From Poecilobothrus nobilitatus (Eukaryota > Arthropoda > Insecta > Diptera > Dolichopodidae), in the NCBI GenBank assembly GCA_947095535.1, contig OX352773.1, positions 32,757,398 through 32,821,397 on the forward strand: a DNA stretch of 64,000 nucleotides, read 5' to 3'. Below the pieces are notes generated by a model, which ran no database searches, was not told the DNA's origin, and saw nothing but the letters and a program-made list of their open reading frames with translations. Position numbers and translations under genes: made by a program. The stretch's first letter is position 1; every line of letters begins with the position of its first letter. Below, in pieces: positions 1-11,375 of the stretch.

Positions 1-167
1 CTTTAAACTCCTTAAACTGTTATTGGTTTAACGATTTCTTACATCAAACTAAGAAAAATTAAATAAAGTTTCTATCACAAAACTAAAACAAAAAAATATG
101 AACAATAAATTTACCCAGTCAGAAATCTTTTGATAAACGATTAAAAAAGTCCATAAAATAAAAATAA
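1..167. repeat. 167-bp direct repeat, left copy (continues or is cut at window edge)
   Basis: Positions 1-167 match positions 4110-4276 base for base at a constant offset of 4109. Identity ends at 168 (a) against 4277 (c). The left extent is unknown because the copy starts at the window edge. It contains no ORF. With the right copy it brackets the whole resilin gene. Confidence 0.97.
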
Positions 168-1329
168 AATAATAATAGAAAACTTCTGATTAAAAAAAAA
201 GATTTGATTTGTTTTGTTATTTATATTTTTTTAGAACATAATTTAAAATTGTTTTTAGTACAAAATCTAAAAAATGATTAAGGTACTATTTTTATTAAAA
301 TTATTTATTTATTTTTTAAATAAATTTATTTTACCTATATCTATATTTACTATTTAAATATATATACATATAGCTAATATATAGATATAAATAATAAAAA
401 TATGTAGTCATAATTTAAATAAAAGTGAAGGTCAAAAAATGAATTCCATCAAAAAATTAATTAAATGAAAAAAAAATTAGAAATTAGAATAAATAGTCTT
501 ACATTTTAAACCTAAAACTATTAACATTTCCAAGCAAAACGAGATTTATAAGCTATTTATTATTAATTCTATAAATATTGTAGAAATTATCAAAATTTCT
601 AAATTAAACTTGCAAATGCGAAATTAATTAAATTTTACCGAAAATTCTAAATAAAAAACAAGTCCAACGTCAACATTTAAAAACGCGTGTAAGACGTGTC
701 AAATAAAATCATATTGACTGTCAATAAATTCAATTATATACATATATTTTCATAATTTTTTCTTTAAATTTATAATTATATTTTTAAATAATTTTAAAAA
801 ATTAATAAATTATTAAATCTTTTAAAATTTTTTAAATTTCAAATAAAATTAACAGTTCAAATTGTCAAATTTAAAACATTTCGACATTTTGTTATCAACA
901 TAATTGATAAACTTTTTTTCTTATCAACAAAGTTCTAACATTGTTGCTTTATATTTTAAATATTAATTATGAAAGCTTAACTTTATATTATTTGCATTTC
1001 ATGATTAAAATTATATCATTTTATTTCATTCAAAAGAAATTTCCACTTTTTGTTGTGTATTTTATATCATTATTTCATTATTTTCATTATTTTCATTTTT
1101 TCACAAAGAGTTTTTACTAATAAGCTTAAAAATAAATTAAAACTTATGATTGATGTATTAAGATATAGTAGCATCATTATCAATTTTGTTAAGATATTTA
1201 TTATTTTTTGAAGATATTTTTATAAATTTATAATATAAAAAAAAATTATTTAAATTAAATAAATTATTACCAAAATATAAAAGTAAAAAACAAAAGAATT
1301 AATATAAGAACTTTATATTATTTTTATAG
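168..1329. other. AT-rich 5' flank of resilin, no gene seen
   Basis: This stretch is almost pure A/T and has no ORF or recognisable repeat. The promoter and first exon of the resilin gene should lie here, but I could not pick out a convincing TATA box or initiator in so AT-rich a background. Confidence 0.5.
1146..1154 (+). other. Candidate resilin coding exon 1 (M-I-D)
   Basis: ATG ATT GAT followed by gtatta at 1155 would splice in phase 0 to the acceptor ending at 1329. It would give a signal peptide starting MIDILYLLFLISTACA directly before RPEPPVNSYLPPS. That places 16 residues before RPEPP, close to my recollection of about 17 in Drosophila. The donor is weak. A different, more distant exon 1 is possible. 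Confidence 0.3.
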
Positions 1330-3798
1330 ATTTTGTACTTGCTGTTTTTGATATCAACAGCATGTGCCCGTCCAGAGCCCCCAGTTAACTCATATTTACC
1401 ACCAAGCGCAGGCGGTGGACAAAGTGGACCTGGTGGTGGTGGTGGTTTTGGTTCAGGAGACTCACCTTCAACAAGTTATGGACCGCCAGGTGCTGGTGGT
1501 CTTGGCAGTGGTGTAGATGGTGGTGCTCCATCTGATTCATATGGTCCCCCAGCTTCTGGATCTGGCCCCGGTGGAGCGCCATCCACAAATTATGGAGCTC
1601 CAGGATTTGGTTCTGGTCCAGGTGGTGCAGGTGGTTCAAACTTCGGTACTCGCAATGGTGGTGGTCGTCCATCTTCTTCTTATGGACCACCAGGTGCAGG
1701 AGGTCAAAACGGTGGTGGATTAAGAAATGGTGGTAGTGGTGGTAATGCAGCTGGACGCCCTTCAGATAGTTACGGACCTCCAGGAGCAGGCGGTGGACAA
1801 AATGTAAACAGACCATCATCTTCTTATGGAACACCAGGAGTTGGTGGAGGACAAAGTGGAAATGGAGGATATAAAAACGGTGGAGGAAATGGTCGTCCAT
1901 CAACAAGTTACGGTGCTCCAGGAGTTGGCGGTTCTGGTGGTAGACCTTCCGATACATATGGTGCTCCTGGTACTGGCTCTGGTTCTGGTGGTCGCGGTGG
2001 TGCCGGTCGTCCTTCAGATTCATACGGACCTCCAGGATCTGGTTCCGGTGGTTTCGGTGGAAGTGGTGGTCGTGGTGGTAATGCCGGTAGTTCTGGAAGA
2101 CCATCCGATACATATGGAGCTCCAGGATCTAGTTCCGGTGGTTTCGGAGGAGGTGGTGGTGCTGGTAGACCTTCAGACACATATGGAGCTCCAGGTTCTG
2201 GTTCAGGTGGTTTTGGTTCTGGTGGAAGTGGTGGTCGTGGTGGTAGACCCTCAGACACATATGGAGCCCCAGGATCTGGGCCAAGTGGTTTTGGAGGTAG
2301 TGCTGGTGCTGGTAGACCGTCAGATACATATGGAGCTCCAGGATCTGGTGCAGGTGGTTTTGGTGGTAGTGGTCAAGGTGGAGCTGGTTTTGGTGATGAT
2401 GGAAGCAATGTAAGTAGTTTTATATATTCCATTTTTTTTTTTAATTTTGCCAATATTATACCTGTAAGTTATTAATTGCTTAATTAATAAAGATTGTGGT
2501 TATGGAACTGGAACACAATATTTAATAGCTCTGTTTAAATGTTAACTAAAAAGTTCTTACTTGTTTCCCTTCCGCTTGTTTGGGTTTTTTTTATTAAATT
2601 TTTGTTTATAAGTCCCAAAAAAAACGAAAAACTTGAGATGACCAAAAAACTTTAAAAATTTTTGCACAGGAACCAGCTAAATACGAATTTAGCTATGAAG
2701 TTGAGGATGCTCCAAGTGGTTTATCGTTTGGGCATTCAGAAATGCGTGATGGTGATTTCACAACTGGTCAATATAATGTTTTATTACCTGATGGTAGGAA
2801 GCAAGTAAGAGTTTTTTTTTATTTAATTTTTTTTTTGTTAAAAATTTATTTTTGAAATTATATAAAAATTTCAAGAATGCTTAAATATTCTCTTATTTTT
2901 TAAATGTTTTTAGGTTGTTGAATATGAGGCCGATCAAGGAGGTTACAGACCACAGGTTCGTTATGAAGGTGACGCAAATGCAGGCGGTCAAGGAGGTTTC
3001 GGTGGAGGTGCTGGTGGCACAGGAGGTGCCGGTGGTGCAGATGGTTTTGGTAGAGGTGGTACAGGAGGAGATGATGGATATAACTATGATCAACCTGGTG
3101 GTCAAGGTGGAAGTGGGTCTGGTGGTTTTGGTGGACCAAGTGGTCAAGATTTAGGTGCAAATGGTTATTCAGGTGGAAAACCAAATGGAATTGGCGGTAG
3201 CGGTCGACGAAATGGAAATGTTGATTCAAGAGGTCAAAATCTTGGACAAAATGGTTATTCAAGTAGTCGGCCAGGTGGACAAGACTTAGGACAAAATGGA
3301 TACTCCGATGGAAGACCAGATGGTGGTCAAGATTTCGGTCAAAATGGATACTCAAGTGGTCAACCTGGTGGGCAAGATTTAGGTTCAGATGGTTATTCAA
3401 GCGGTAGACCTGGTGGAAATGCTCAAGGTGGGTTCGGCGGACAAGCAGGCAGTGGCGGACGAGGACCAACTGGTCAAGATTTTGGACAAAATGGCTATTC
3501 TAGCGGCAGACCAAACGGGCAAAATTTAGGCTCAAACGGTTATTCAAATGGACAACCAGGTAGAGGTGGTTCAAGTGGCCAAAACCTAGGACAAAATGGT
3601 TATTCAAGTGGTCGACCGGGTGGTAATGGATCAGCTGGAGGTAGAAATGGTGGATCACGTAAAGGTGGGCAAGGTGGCCGTAATGGTGGTTCTGGAGGTC
3701 GTGCCGGTGGCGGTGGTGGTAGTGAAGGATATAATTATGATCGGCCAAGTGGTGGACAAAGTGGTACCATAGCTGAGAATGGAGGTTATCAATATTAA
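1330..3798 (+). CDS. resilin: Pro-resilin (elastic cuticle protein with RR-2 chitin-binding domain)
   Basis: Resilin is the rubber-like cuticle protein, secreted and cross-linked through dityrosine. Three exons are seen: 1330-2409, 2670-2804 and 2914-3798, all joined in phase 0 and encoding 699 aa beyond exon 1. Exon A carries the end of a signal peptide, then RPEPPVNSYLPPS, then 13 repeats of the form (R/A/S)PSxxYGxPG spaced by Gly/Ser-rich linkers. Exon B (45 aa, EPAKYEFSYEVEDAPSGLSF onward) and the start of the last exon (VVEYEADQGGYRPQVRYEGD) form the Rebers-Riddiford RR-2 chitin-binding domain. The rest of the last exon has eight GYSxGxPxGQxLG-type repeats and ends NGGYQY, stop. Order and spacing match Drosophila pro-resilin (established knowledge). 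The ATG exon is uncertain; 1146-1154 is one candidate. The gene is much richer in G and C than its surroundings. Confidence 0.95.
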
Positions 3799-3985
3799 TT
3801 ACCATCAAAATCAATACAAACAACAAATCCAATGCAATTTTAATTTTTTATAATTCTAGTTAATTTTAAATTCATATATTTTTATACTTCTAATATTTAA
3901 TTAAGAAATATTAGCTTTAATTATAAGTTTTACGTTTATACTCATACTCATATGCCAGTATCTCTTTTTAATAGGAAAAAGCTTA

Positions 3986-4033
3986 AATAAAAATGATACA
4001 AAAAAAACGAAAATAATGTAGACTTGAAATAAA
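3986..4033 (+). promoter_or_regulatory. Candidate polyadenylation signals of resilin
   Basis: Two AATAAA hexamers lie at 3986-3991 and 4028-4033, about 190 and 230 bases after the resilin stop codon. Either could end the transcript before the convergent sulfatase gene. AATAAA is frequent by chance at this base composition. Confidence 0.45.
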
Positions 4034-4109
4034 AATGATAAAAAAAAAATTAAATATTATGAATTCTTATTTTAAATATATTATACAAAAATTCAGTCTC
4101 ATGCAATCT

Positions 4110-4276
4110 CTTTAAACTCCTTAAACTGTTATTGGTTTAACGATTTCTTACATCAAACTAAGAAAAATTAAATAAAGTTTCTATCACAAAACTAAAACAA
4201 AAAAATATGAACAATAAATTTACCCAGTCAGAAATCTTTTGATAAACGATTAAAAAAGTCCATAAAATAAAAATAA
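4110..4276. repeat. 167-bp direct repeat, right copy
   Basis: This is the exact copy of window positions 1-167, placed between the resilin 3' end and the sulfatase 3' end. The lack of any mismatch means a recent duplication, gene conversion, or an assembly duplicate. Confidence 0.97.
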
Positions 4277-4311
4277 CTTTCAAACATTTAAAAAAACACA
4301 AAAAATATTAA

Positions 4312-4317
4312 TTTATT
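4312..4317 (-). promoter_or_regulatory. Candidate polyadenylation signal of the sulfatase gene
   Basis: AATAAA on the - strand (TTTATT on +) lies about 57 bases after the sulfatase stop codon. Position and strand fit, but the motif is common here. Confidence 0.4.
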
Positions 4318-4373
4318 ATTTATTATATATAACTTAATTAATTTTAAATCTAATAGTATTTTAAAATTTAATT

Positions 4374-7168
4374 TTATATTAATTTGTCTTGTTGTGGTAA
4401 TTCATCACCAAAATTAGTCCATGTGTAATCCCATAGTCGAGGATCTCCCTTTGGATCATATGGTTTATTGTTTGGCGGAATAGCAGTGGCATTATATTTT
4501 TCTAAATCTTTAAGAAGACTTTTTAATATACTAGGATATACTTTAGCTAAATTATATTGTTCACACGGATCATCTTTAACATTAAATAGGCACGGTGAAT
4601 CTAACGGTTTACAAACAGTTCCATTTCTTAAATAAGAACGATTAACTGTTGAACAATCAACTTGCGCTGTTCTTCTTAATAATCTTATTTCATCTACTGT
4701 TGGCATCATATGTAATTTATCAATTGCTTTACCACTTAATGATTTAAAAATTTCATTTGTATTATACCCTAAATCAGCACGATCACCTGATGGTCCATAC
4801 CAACCATCCCACTCTCCATTATAATTTGTACCAACAATTACTTTCCAATCATCAGATGTATATGCAGCACTACCCCATATATCATCAATATTATGTAAAA
4901 TATCTTTTCTTTTTGATTTTTTATCATATGATAATGCATTCCAAACACTTATTCCATCTAAACCATTTTTTGTAGTATTTCTAAAAAATTAAAACATAAA
5001 ATTATTATTTAATTTAAAATTAAATATTTAGAACAGATAAAATAAATAATATATATAAATAATTAACTATTTTTCTAACTTTGACTCATTACTACCAGCA
5101 GCTTCTAAAAATGTTGGCAACCAATCAACAATATGCATTGTTTGTTCTGAAATACGTTTTGGTTTTTGAATTAATGGAGACCATATAAATCCAGCACCAC
5201 GAACACCACCTTCCCATAAAGTATTTTTAACACCTCTCAATGGCCAATTTGATGCATAATTTAAATTAAATCCTTGTGCTGGTCCACCATTATCTGTACT
5301 GAAAACTATTATTGAATTTTCCAGCATATTCTGTTCTGATAATTCATTAATAATTTCCCCAACTGAATCATCTAATTTTGATAACATAGCAGCATATTTT
5401 CTTCTACGAAAATCTGGTATATGTTTCATTTTAGCAACAGTTTGATCTGGTGCTGGTAATGGATTATATGGATTTCCAGAATGTACAGCAGCATGTGCTA
5501 CATATAAAAATAATGGATTTGTTGAATTATGTTGTTTAATTACACGTACAGCTTCTTCAGTTACAATGTCAGTTGTATATTTGCCATGATAATCATAACC
5601 AACTTGAAATCCTTTAAAAATTTTAAATCAGTAAAAACTTAAATTAAATTTTGGAAAATTTTCTACAATATTATTAATTTACCATCTCTCATATCAAGAC
5701 CCCAATATGGATTTTCAACAGCTGTGTGATCAAAATAATCATGATGACCAGTCCAAAAACCAACATGTGTTTTAAAACCTCTTTTCAAAGGCAAATAACT
5801 AGTTTTATAATGTCCAAGATGCCATTTACCAGATATATGAGATGAATATCTATAATAATTTAAATTGGAAAAACTTCAATAGACTATTTTAACTTTATAA
5901 AAATTAATATGTTTTTTTTTTCATACCCTAATTGATTTAAATATTCTGGTAAAATTTTTTCTGTTAGTGGTAATCCTCGTGGTTCAGCACCATAAATGAC
6001 TCCATGTTGCATACCTAATATGGAAACCAAAAATATATAAGGTTTTATAAATGCAATATAAAATAAAAGTTTTTTAAATCATCATCCTCGTAAACAGAAC
6101 AGAGTTTACGTTTCATAAAAATCTAGTAAGTAATTGTTTAAAACAATTTAAAAATTACAATTAATTTCTAATAACAAAACTGCATTATGAAAAATCGAGA
6201 AAAAAAAAATTTTTTAAGATTTTTTACAAAATCCCATTTAGTTAAAAAAAAAAAAACGTTTTTCACAGATATCTAAAATAATATGTTAGTACTGTAATGT
6301 GAATCTCTCAACTTTAAAAACATTTTCAAATTTAGAGAATGCAAAATGTATTTTCCTGCCTTTTGAAAATTAAACATCAGATTGTAAAAATATTCTATAG
6401 AACTGCAGTTAAAACTATTTTAATAGGTAGAAAAACGTTTCCCGTGTTTAGGTGACAACAATATGATATTTATATAGTTATACTATTCTTCCACTTTATA
6501 ACCAGTATTATATTTTAATTAGGATAAAAATTTTTGTAAATAAACGAATAAAAAGACAAATAAAATGGCATATTAAAAGAAAAAAAAATGTTTTTAATGT
6601 GGGAGTAAAATTAATTTAAAAACATGCAATAAAACAACAATTATATAATATATGTATATATGGAATACGTACATTATATTTATAAACTAGATATCAATAT
6701 CAAATTTACCTGTATGAATTGGATATTTGCCGGTCATTAAAGCTGATCTAGATGGTGTACAAATTGGTGTTACATAGTAACGATTTAATATTACACCAGA
6801 ATATGCTAATGCATCAATATTTGGTGTTGGAATTTGTGATGAACCATGAAATCCTAAATCATTAAAACCCTTAAATATAAGTTAATATTTAAAAATTGAA
6901 CTTAAGTATTCTTTTTATATTTTTTAAATTCTTACCAGGTCATCTGCTAATATAAAAATTATATTTGGACGTGTTTTTTTCTCAGTTATTTCTGAACTGC
7001 TCATTATACAATGAACACTTATTATAAATGAAAATAATATGATCCATAGTAGTTTCTCTTGAAATATAATATCATAATACAAAATTACAAAATTACAAAA
7101 AAATAAGTAAGTAATTAAAATATTTTTCTTTTTTTTTTTTTTTTAATATTTTTTCTTACATTATTCAT
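4374..7168 (-). CDS. Arylsulfatase B-like sulfatase (seven coding exons, 560 aa)
   Basis: Sulfatases of the N-acetylgalactosamine-4-sulfatase (ARSB/I/J) type hydrolyse sulfate esters, usually in lysosomes or after secretion. Exons on the - strand: 7160-7168, 6936-7055, 6710-6869, 5927-6014, 5683-5849, 5080-5611, 4374-4980. All phases close to 561 codons. Residues 1-19, [19 protein letters not shown], look like a signal peptide. Then come the metal site ILADDL (D41, D42), the formylglycine motif CTPSR (C80), GKWHLG (K134, H136), a VHS histidine (H225) and STDNGG (D288, N289). The C-terminus has [13 protein letters not shown] and DILHNID, typical of the ARSB branch. Every catalytic residue I would expect is present, so an active enzyme is likely. 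The substrate cannot be read from the sequence. The start was chosen because MNN plus a gtaaga donor joins in phase 0 to the hydrophobic stretch; it is the least certain exon. Insects often carry several tandem paralogs, so no symbol is given. Confidence 0.93.
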
Positions 7169-7909
7169 TTAATTATGCTTTAAAACAATAACAAAATATT
7201 AATTAATAATTGGTTGGTTGCAATGTTTTGAAAAATTTAAGTAATATAAAATTATTATTACAAAAGAATTTTTTTCTTTCTTTATTTTCAAATTTTTTTT
7301 TTTTAAATTAACCAATTTTCAGTCTAATTTACAAAAAAAAAAATTAATAACGAAATTATTCAAAATATATCAGAAAATATAACAAAATCAACTAAAAAAA
7401 TTTAGAGTATAGCATATTTTGAAATGAATTTTTTTTTTTTTTGTTTTTTATTTATTAAAAATTTTGTTTTTTTCTTTATTTTTTGTAAGAAAATTCGTTC
7501 TTGTTGTTTCTGTCGTAAAAAAATAATTGATAAATAAAGAAAAACTTGGTAACCTTCAATAAACTGACAATAAACTTACAATAAAAAAATTTTCATATAT
7601 ATTGAATAAAATTAAATGATGTGCGGTTATTAAATTGTATACTTGTATATCTAATCGTAACCTTATTTTAAATTTTATATATAGTGTAACTATTTTTATA
7701 CATTGTGACTATTTTGAAATGTTTCGATGAATTATCATAGTATGATCTGGTATTACAAAGAAAAGTTTTCAATGTTACTTTATATAAAATACTTTCATTA
7801 TAAAAATTCTAATTGTATAGAAATTTGTATAATACTTTAATTTAACCATTTATACCTTAATATAACCACATCTTAAGGTATAAATTTACAGAACAGAAAA
7901 TTTTTTATG

Positions 7910-7990
7910 TATTTATTTATTTATTTAAGGTTTTGGAAGGCCAATCAACCCTTATAGATTTTATATAAACAGAAAATAATTAAATATTAC
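7910..7990 (-). mobile_element. Possible LINE 3'-end fragment with (TAAA)n tail
   Basis: Read on the - strand, moderately complex sequence ending TTCCAAAACCTT runs into AAATAAATAAATAAAT. A short unique segment ending in a TAAA microsatellite resembles the 3' ends of insect non-LTR elements. No coding part is visible, so this rests on the tail alone. Confidence 0.25.
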
Positions 7991-8343
7991 ATTCATTAGA
8001 AGACTTTTGAGATATCTGAGATCGGGATGTACATTATAGTATTCATAACAGTATACAGTGTATAATATCAAATATGTTAAAATATCGCGATTCGAAACCC
8101 TTTAGAAATATATTTGTGGCCCTCGCACAATAACAAATGAAATAAAAGGTAATTCTGAAAAACTAAAATTCTAATTGACTGGTAATTAAATGACAATATT
8201 AAAATTTATAAAATTTTTCTATAGAAAATGTACTCCACTTGAAAATATATACAAAAAAAATTATGGGACTTCAAAAAAAAAAATATGTCAATTCATAATA
8301 ATTAAAAACGAGGAAGAATATAGTTGCCTTTGTCAACTCTTAG

Positions 8344-9900
8344 ATACCCGTACGAACCGTTAGTATGTTCACAGCCTGTCACTCTGCTTACAATATTATT
8401 TTTTTAATATTTTAGTATTTTAAAATAATTTGGGTGAATTTTATAATTTCTAGAACTATGGGTACATATATTCAAACTATGGGTACATATATTGTACATA
8501 TATTCAAACTATATGTTTATACATTCTTCTAAAGCAAATTCTAACCTTCCACATAACGATTATCAATCGAAAACTTTTTCAAATATTTAATACTAAGCGG
8601 TAAATATATATTAAATTTACTTAGTACAAAATAATAAATATAATTTTGTGCGAATTATATTATTATATTATATTATATTATATTTAAATATTCCACTGAC
8701 AGAATAATTTCTTATAAGTATAATAAAATACATATATGTATGTAAATACGGCGCTATATAATGTACATCTATACTCTTATCATTCATTCACTAGTGACAT
8801 ATACGATATATTGTAAATAAACATGATATTATATAAGTATGTATATATATCAATATCATATAAATAAAAAAATTCTTCAAGCAACCATTATGTTGTTTAT
8901 TTATTTACATTTTTTTGTACTACGCATTATATCCTCAACAATTTCAAATTATCGAGTAAAACAATATGCAAAAAATTCGTTAAAGAAATTTGTTAGTAAA
9001 TTTGAAAAAACCAAGTAACACTTTCGTCAATTATAAAGTAACCCTATATTATTAAAAAAAGTTGTTAACAGAAATAAGAGTATAATATTGAAGCTTTAAC
9101 TTTTGTGTATTACTTCAAAAAAATTTTAACAGGTGTTCAAGTTACAGGTGTTTAAAAATTGGAAATTTTCAGTTTTTGACCCCTTACAGCTCGTAAACGG
9201 GGGGTGATACAAAAAAAATTTCTGAAATGACTCATATTTATTTTCAAAGATCTAACTTCTGTCAAAATTTCAAGTTTCCAAATTAAACCGTTTAGAAGAT
9301 AGAAGGGTTAAAGGATTTTACAAAATTTGGGTTTCGCATAACAGTAAATTAAGACACCGTATGCCACAAAAATATATTTATTGTATATATACTTTTAAAG
9401 CTAATAAAAGTAGTAATCTTTTGGCGTTTTCAAAATGAAGATATACCTTATACAACTTGTGCTATAACAATTTAAATATAGAGCTTTTTTGAACCTTTGG
9501 AGAGCTGTAGCTCCGTAACGGGTGGGGGTACAAAAAAAAGTTATTAAAAATAAAATTAATATTTTTGTGACATCTATCAGCAGTTAAAATTTCATAGCTC
9601 TATTTCAAAAAAAATGTGGGGATCTAAAAGTTAGGTGTTCGAGAGCTACCCTAAGGTTTGGTTCAAACTCAACCAAAAAAAATAGGGAACTTACTCCCAG
9701 AATATTTTGTGCAAATTTCAAGATTCTAGCTTTCTTAGTTTTTGAGTTAGCGTGCTGACGGACGGACGGACATGGCTCAAAAGTCTTAGAATTTTTTTCT
9801 GATCCGATCCATACCTTTGAAGGTATATCTAGCTCGTTTATTTCGAGGTGTTACAAACGGAGGAGTAATTTTATTATACCCGATCCTATCGTACGGGTAT
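8344..9900 (+). mobile_element. Non-autonomous element with 12-bp terminal inverted repeats
   Basis: ATACCCGTACGA at 8344-8355 and its exact reverse complement TCGTACGGGTAT at 9889-9900 bound a 1557-bp stretch with no usable ORF. Near the right end is a run of GACGGACGGACGGACATGGC (from about 9753), a sequence style I associate with abundant fly repeats. The right end also contains a hairpin, ATTATACCCG paired with CGGGTATAAT. Part of the interior recurs in reverse orientation at about 37640-38640, which supports a dispersed repeat family. Superfamily unknown; the two ends could also belong to different insertions. Confidence 0.6.
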
Positions 9901-10744
9901 AATCAAGACATGACTTTATTTTACAATATTTTTCCTTTATGATATTGATAATATTATACAAAACACTTTAAAAATGAAACTTGAAAAACGAAATTTATAA
10001 ATTTAAATAAATTTGAATGAAATTTTGAAACGGAAACTTGAATGGAAATTTTTAACAGTTTCTAGGTGGTTATTTTTGTATGAAAATGTATTTTTAAGAT
10101 TAAACAATTTATTATCAAAAGTGGCAATTTTCGTTTTTTGTTTAGGTTCAATATTAGACTATATGATTAAATAGTATCATTTTTCGTTTAAAAGGATATC
10201 TTTTCGTATAGAGGTCAAAATAGCTTCTTCGGAACTATCAGTATATTTGAGTACAGCATCATTAGCAAATTGTTGGAGTTCGCTACTAAAGCTAGAGATG
10301 AGCAATATCGTAAATGTATAATTTAAATTAATGTGGGGCCTCAAATCGATCTCTTATCGATTCCTCCTTACCAAGCATATTATTACTTCTTACTATTTGA
10401 ATGAGTTAAAGAAACTTTATAAACAGAACATTATGACCAAAGCAGTCAAAGGCTTTTTTTTTAATGTCGAACAATACACAACTGGCAAAATTTTCACTAT
10501 CTATAGTTTTTGAAATAAAGTTTTTAAGGCATAAATAAGCAACCGTTGTGTTTGACTTTTCCTCGAAACTATATTACTTATCACATTATACAATTTATTA
10601 TATATTTGAACTAAATCTTATTCAATTGTGTCATATAAAAAAGAATTATTTGATAATATTTATAAAAACCGCAAAAAATTTAATTCATAAGATCTTGATA
10701 ATAAATTGTAAATAAAGTTAAATTTATCACATAAATAAATGGAA

Positions 10745-11375
10745 ACGGTATATTTGGCGACTTTCATTTAGCAATTGGCTATTTGATCAATAGACATTTC
10801 GCAACAAAGACGTTTACAAGACGTTCTATTTAACGAAAGGAACACTTAACAAAAAAACATTTAACGAAATGGGCACTTAACAAAAAAACCATTTAGCAAA
10901 ATGGACACTTAACAAAAAAACATTTGACAAAATGGACACTTAACATTTGAACAATTGTCAACTTTTATTTATGTAGTCGCTTACGCTGAACCAGCAACGT
11001 TAAAATAATAATGATTTTTCTTATTATTTTCACAAAATTATTTTAAACTAAATTTTTTTCAAAAATGAACTTTACGCTTTCGATTATAATTATTTTGATA
11101 CAGATTCATGGATTTAATAGAAGAAATAATGAAATAGAATTGAAAATTCAATTGCTGATTATTAACAGATGCGAAATATCCATTTGTAAAAGTTGTTAAG
11201 TGCGGTCCAAGTTGCCAAGTGTCCATTTGATAATGTTGTTAGATGTGGCCTATCGGTAATTGTTCATTTTACTAAATGTCATTTTGTTAAGTGTCGTTTT
11301 TGCGAAATGTTTGCTTATCAAATGTCAGTTATCAAGTGAAAATTGCCAACTGGCCGGTAACCAAATGTATATTGC
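10745..11375. mobile_element. Foldback-like element built from short degenerate repeats
   Basis: The left arm holds about four tandem units of 31-32 bp (10828-10949), each containing a variant of AAATGGACACTTAACAAAAA. The right arm (11165-11375) carries the same words in reverse complement, such as AAGTGTCCATTTG and TTTTGTTAAGTGTC. The outer ends also mirror each other (GTATATTTGG near 10748 and its reverse-complement-like counterpart near 11370). No ORF is present. The arrangement resembles FB-type foldback elements, but family assignment is inference and the exact ends are approximate. Confidence 0.6.

Noticed and set aside
1385..2113. Long antisense ORF (242 codons) across the resilin repeats, and similar - strand ORFs at 1908-2329 and 2893-3832
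   Set aside because: They are shadows of the Gly/Ser/Pro-rich repeats: composition is a His/Leu-rich or Pro-rich mirror of the sense codons, and the sense frame has a known protein.
1517..2413. Second + strand ORFs inside the resilin exon (1517-1723, 1826-2413)
   Set aside because: Out-of-frame readings of the same repeats giving Val/Leu/Gln-rich strings, with no independent support.
4757..4975. + strand ORF of 72 codons
   Set aside because: Antisense to the last sulfatase exon, whose reading frame continues through it with conserved motifs.
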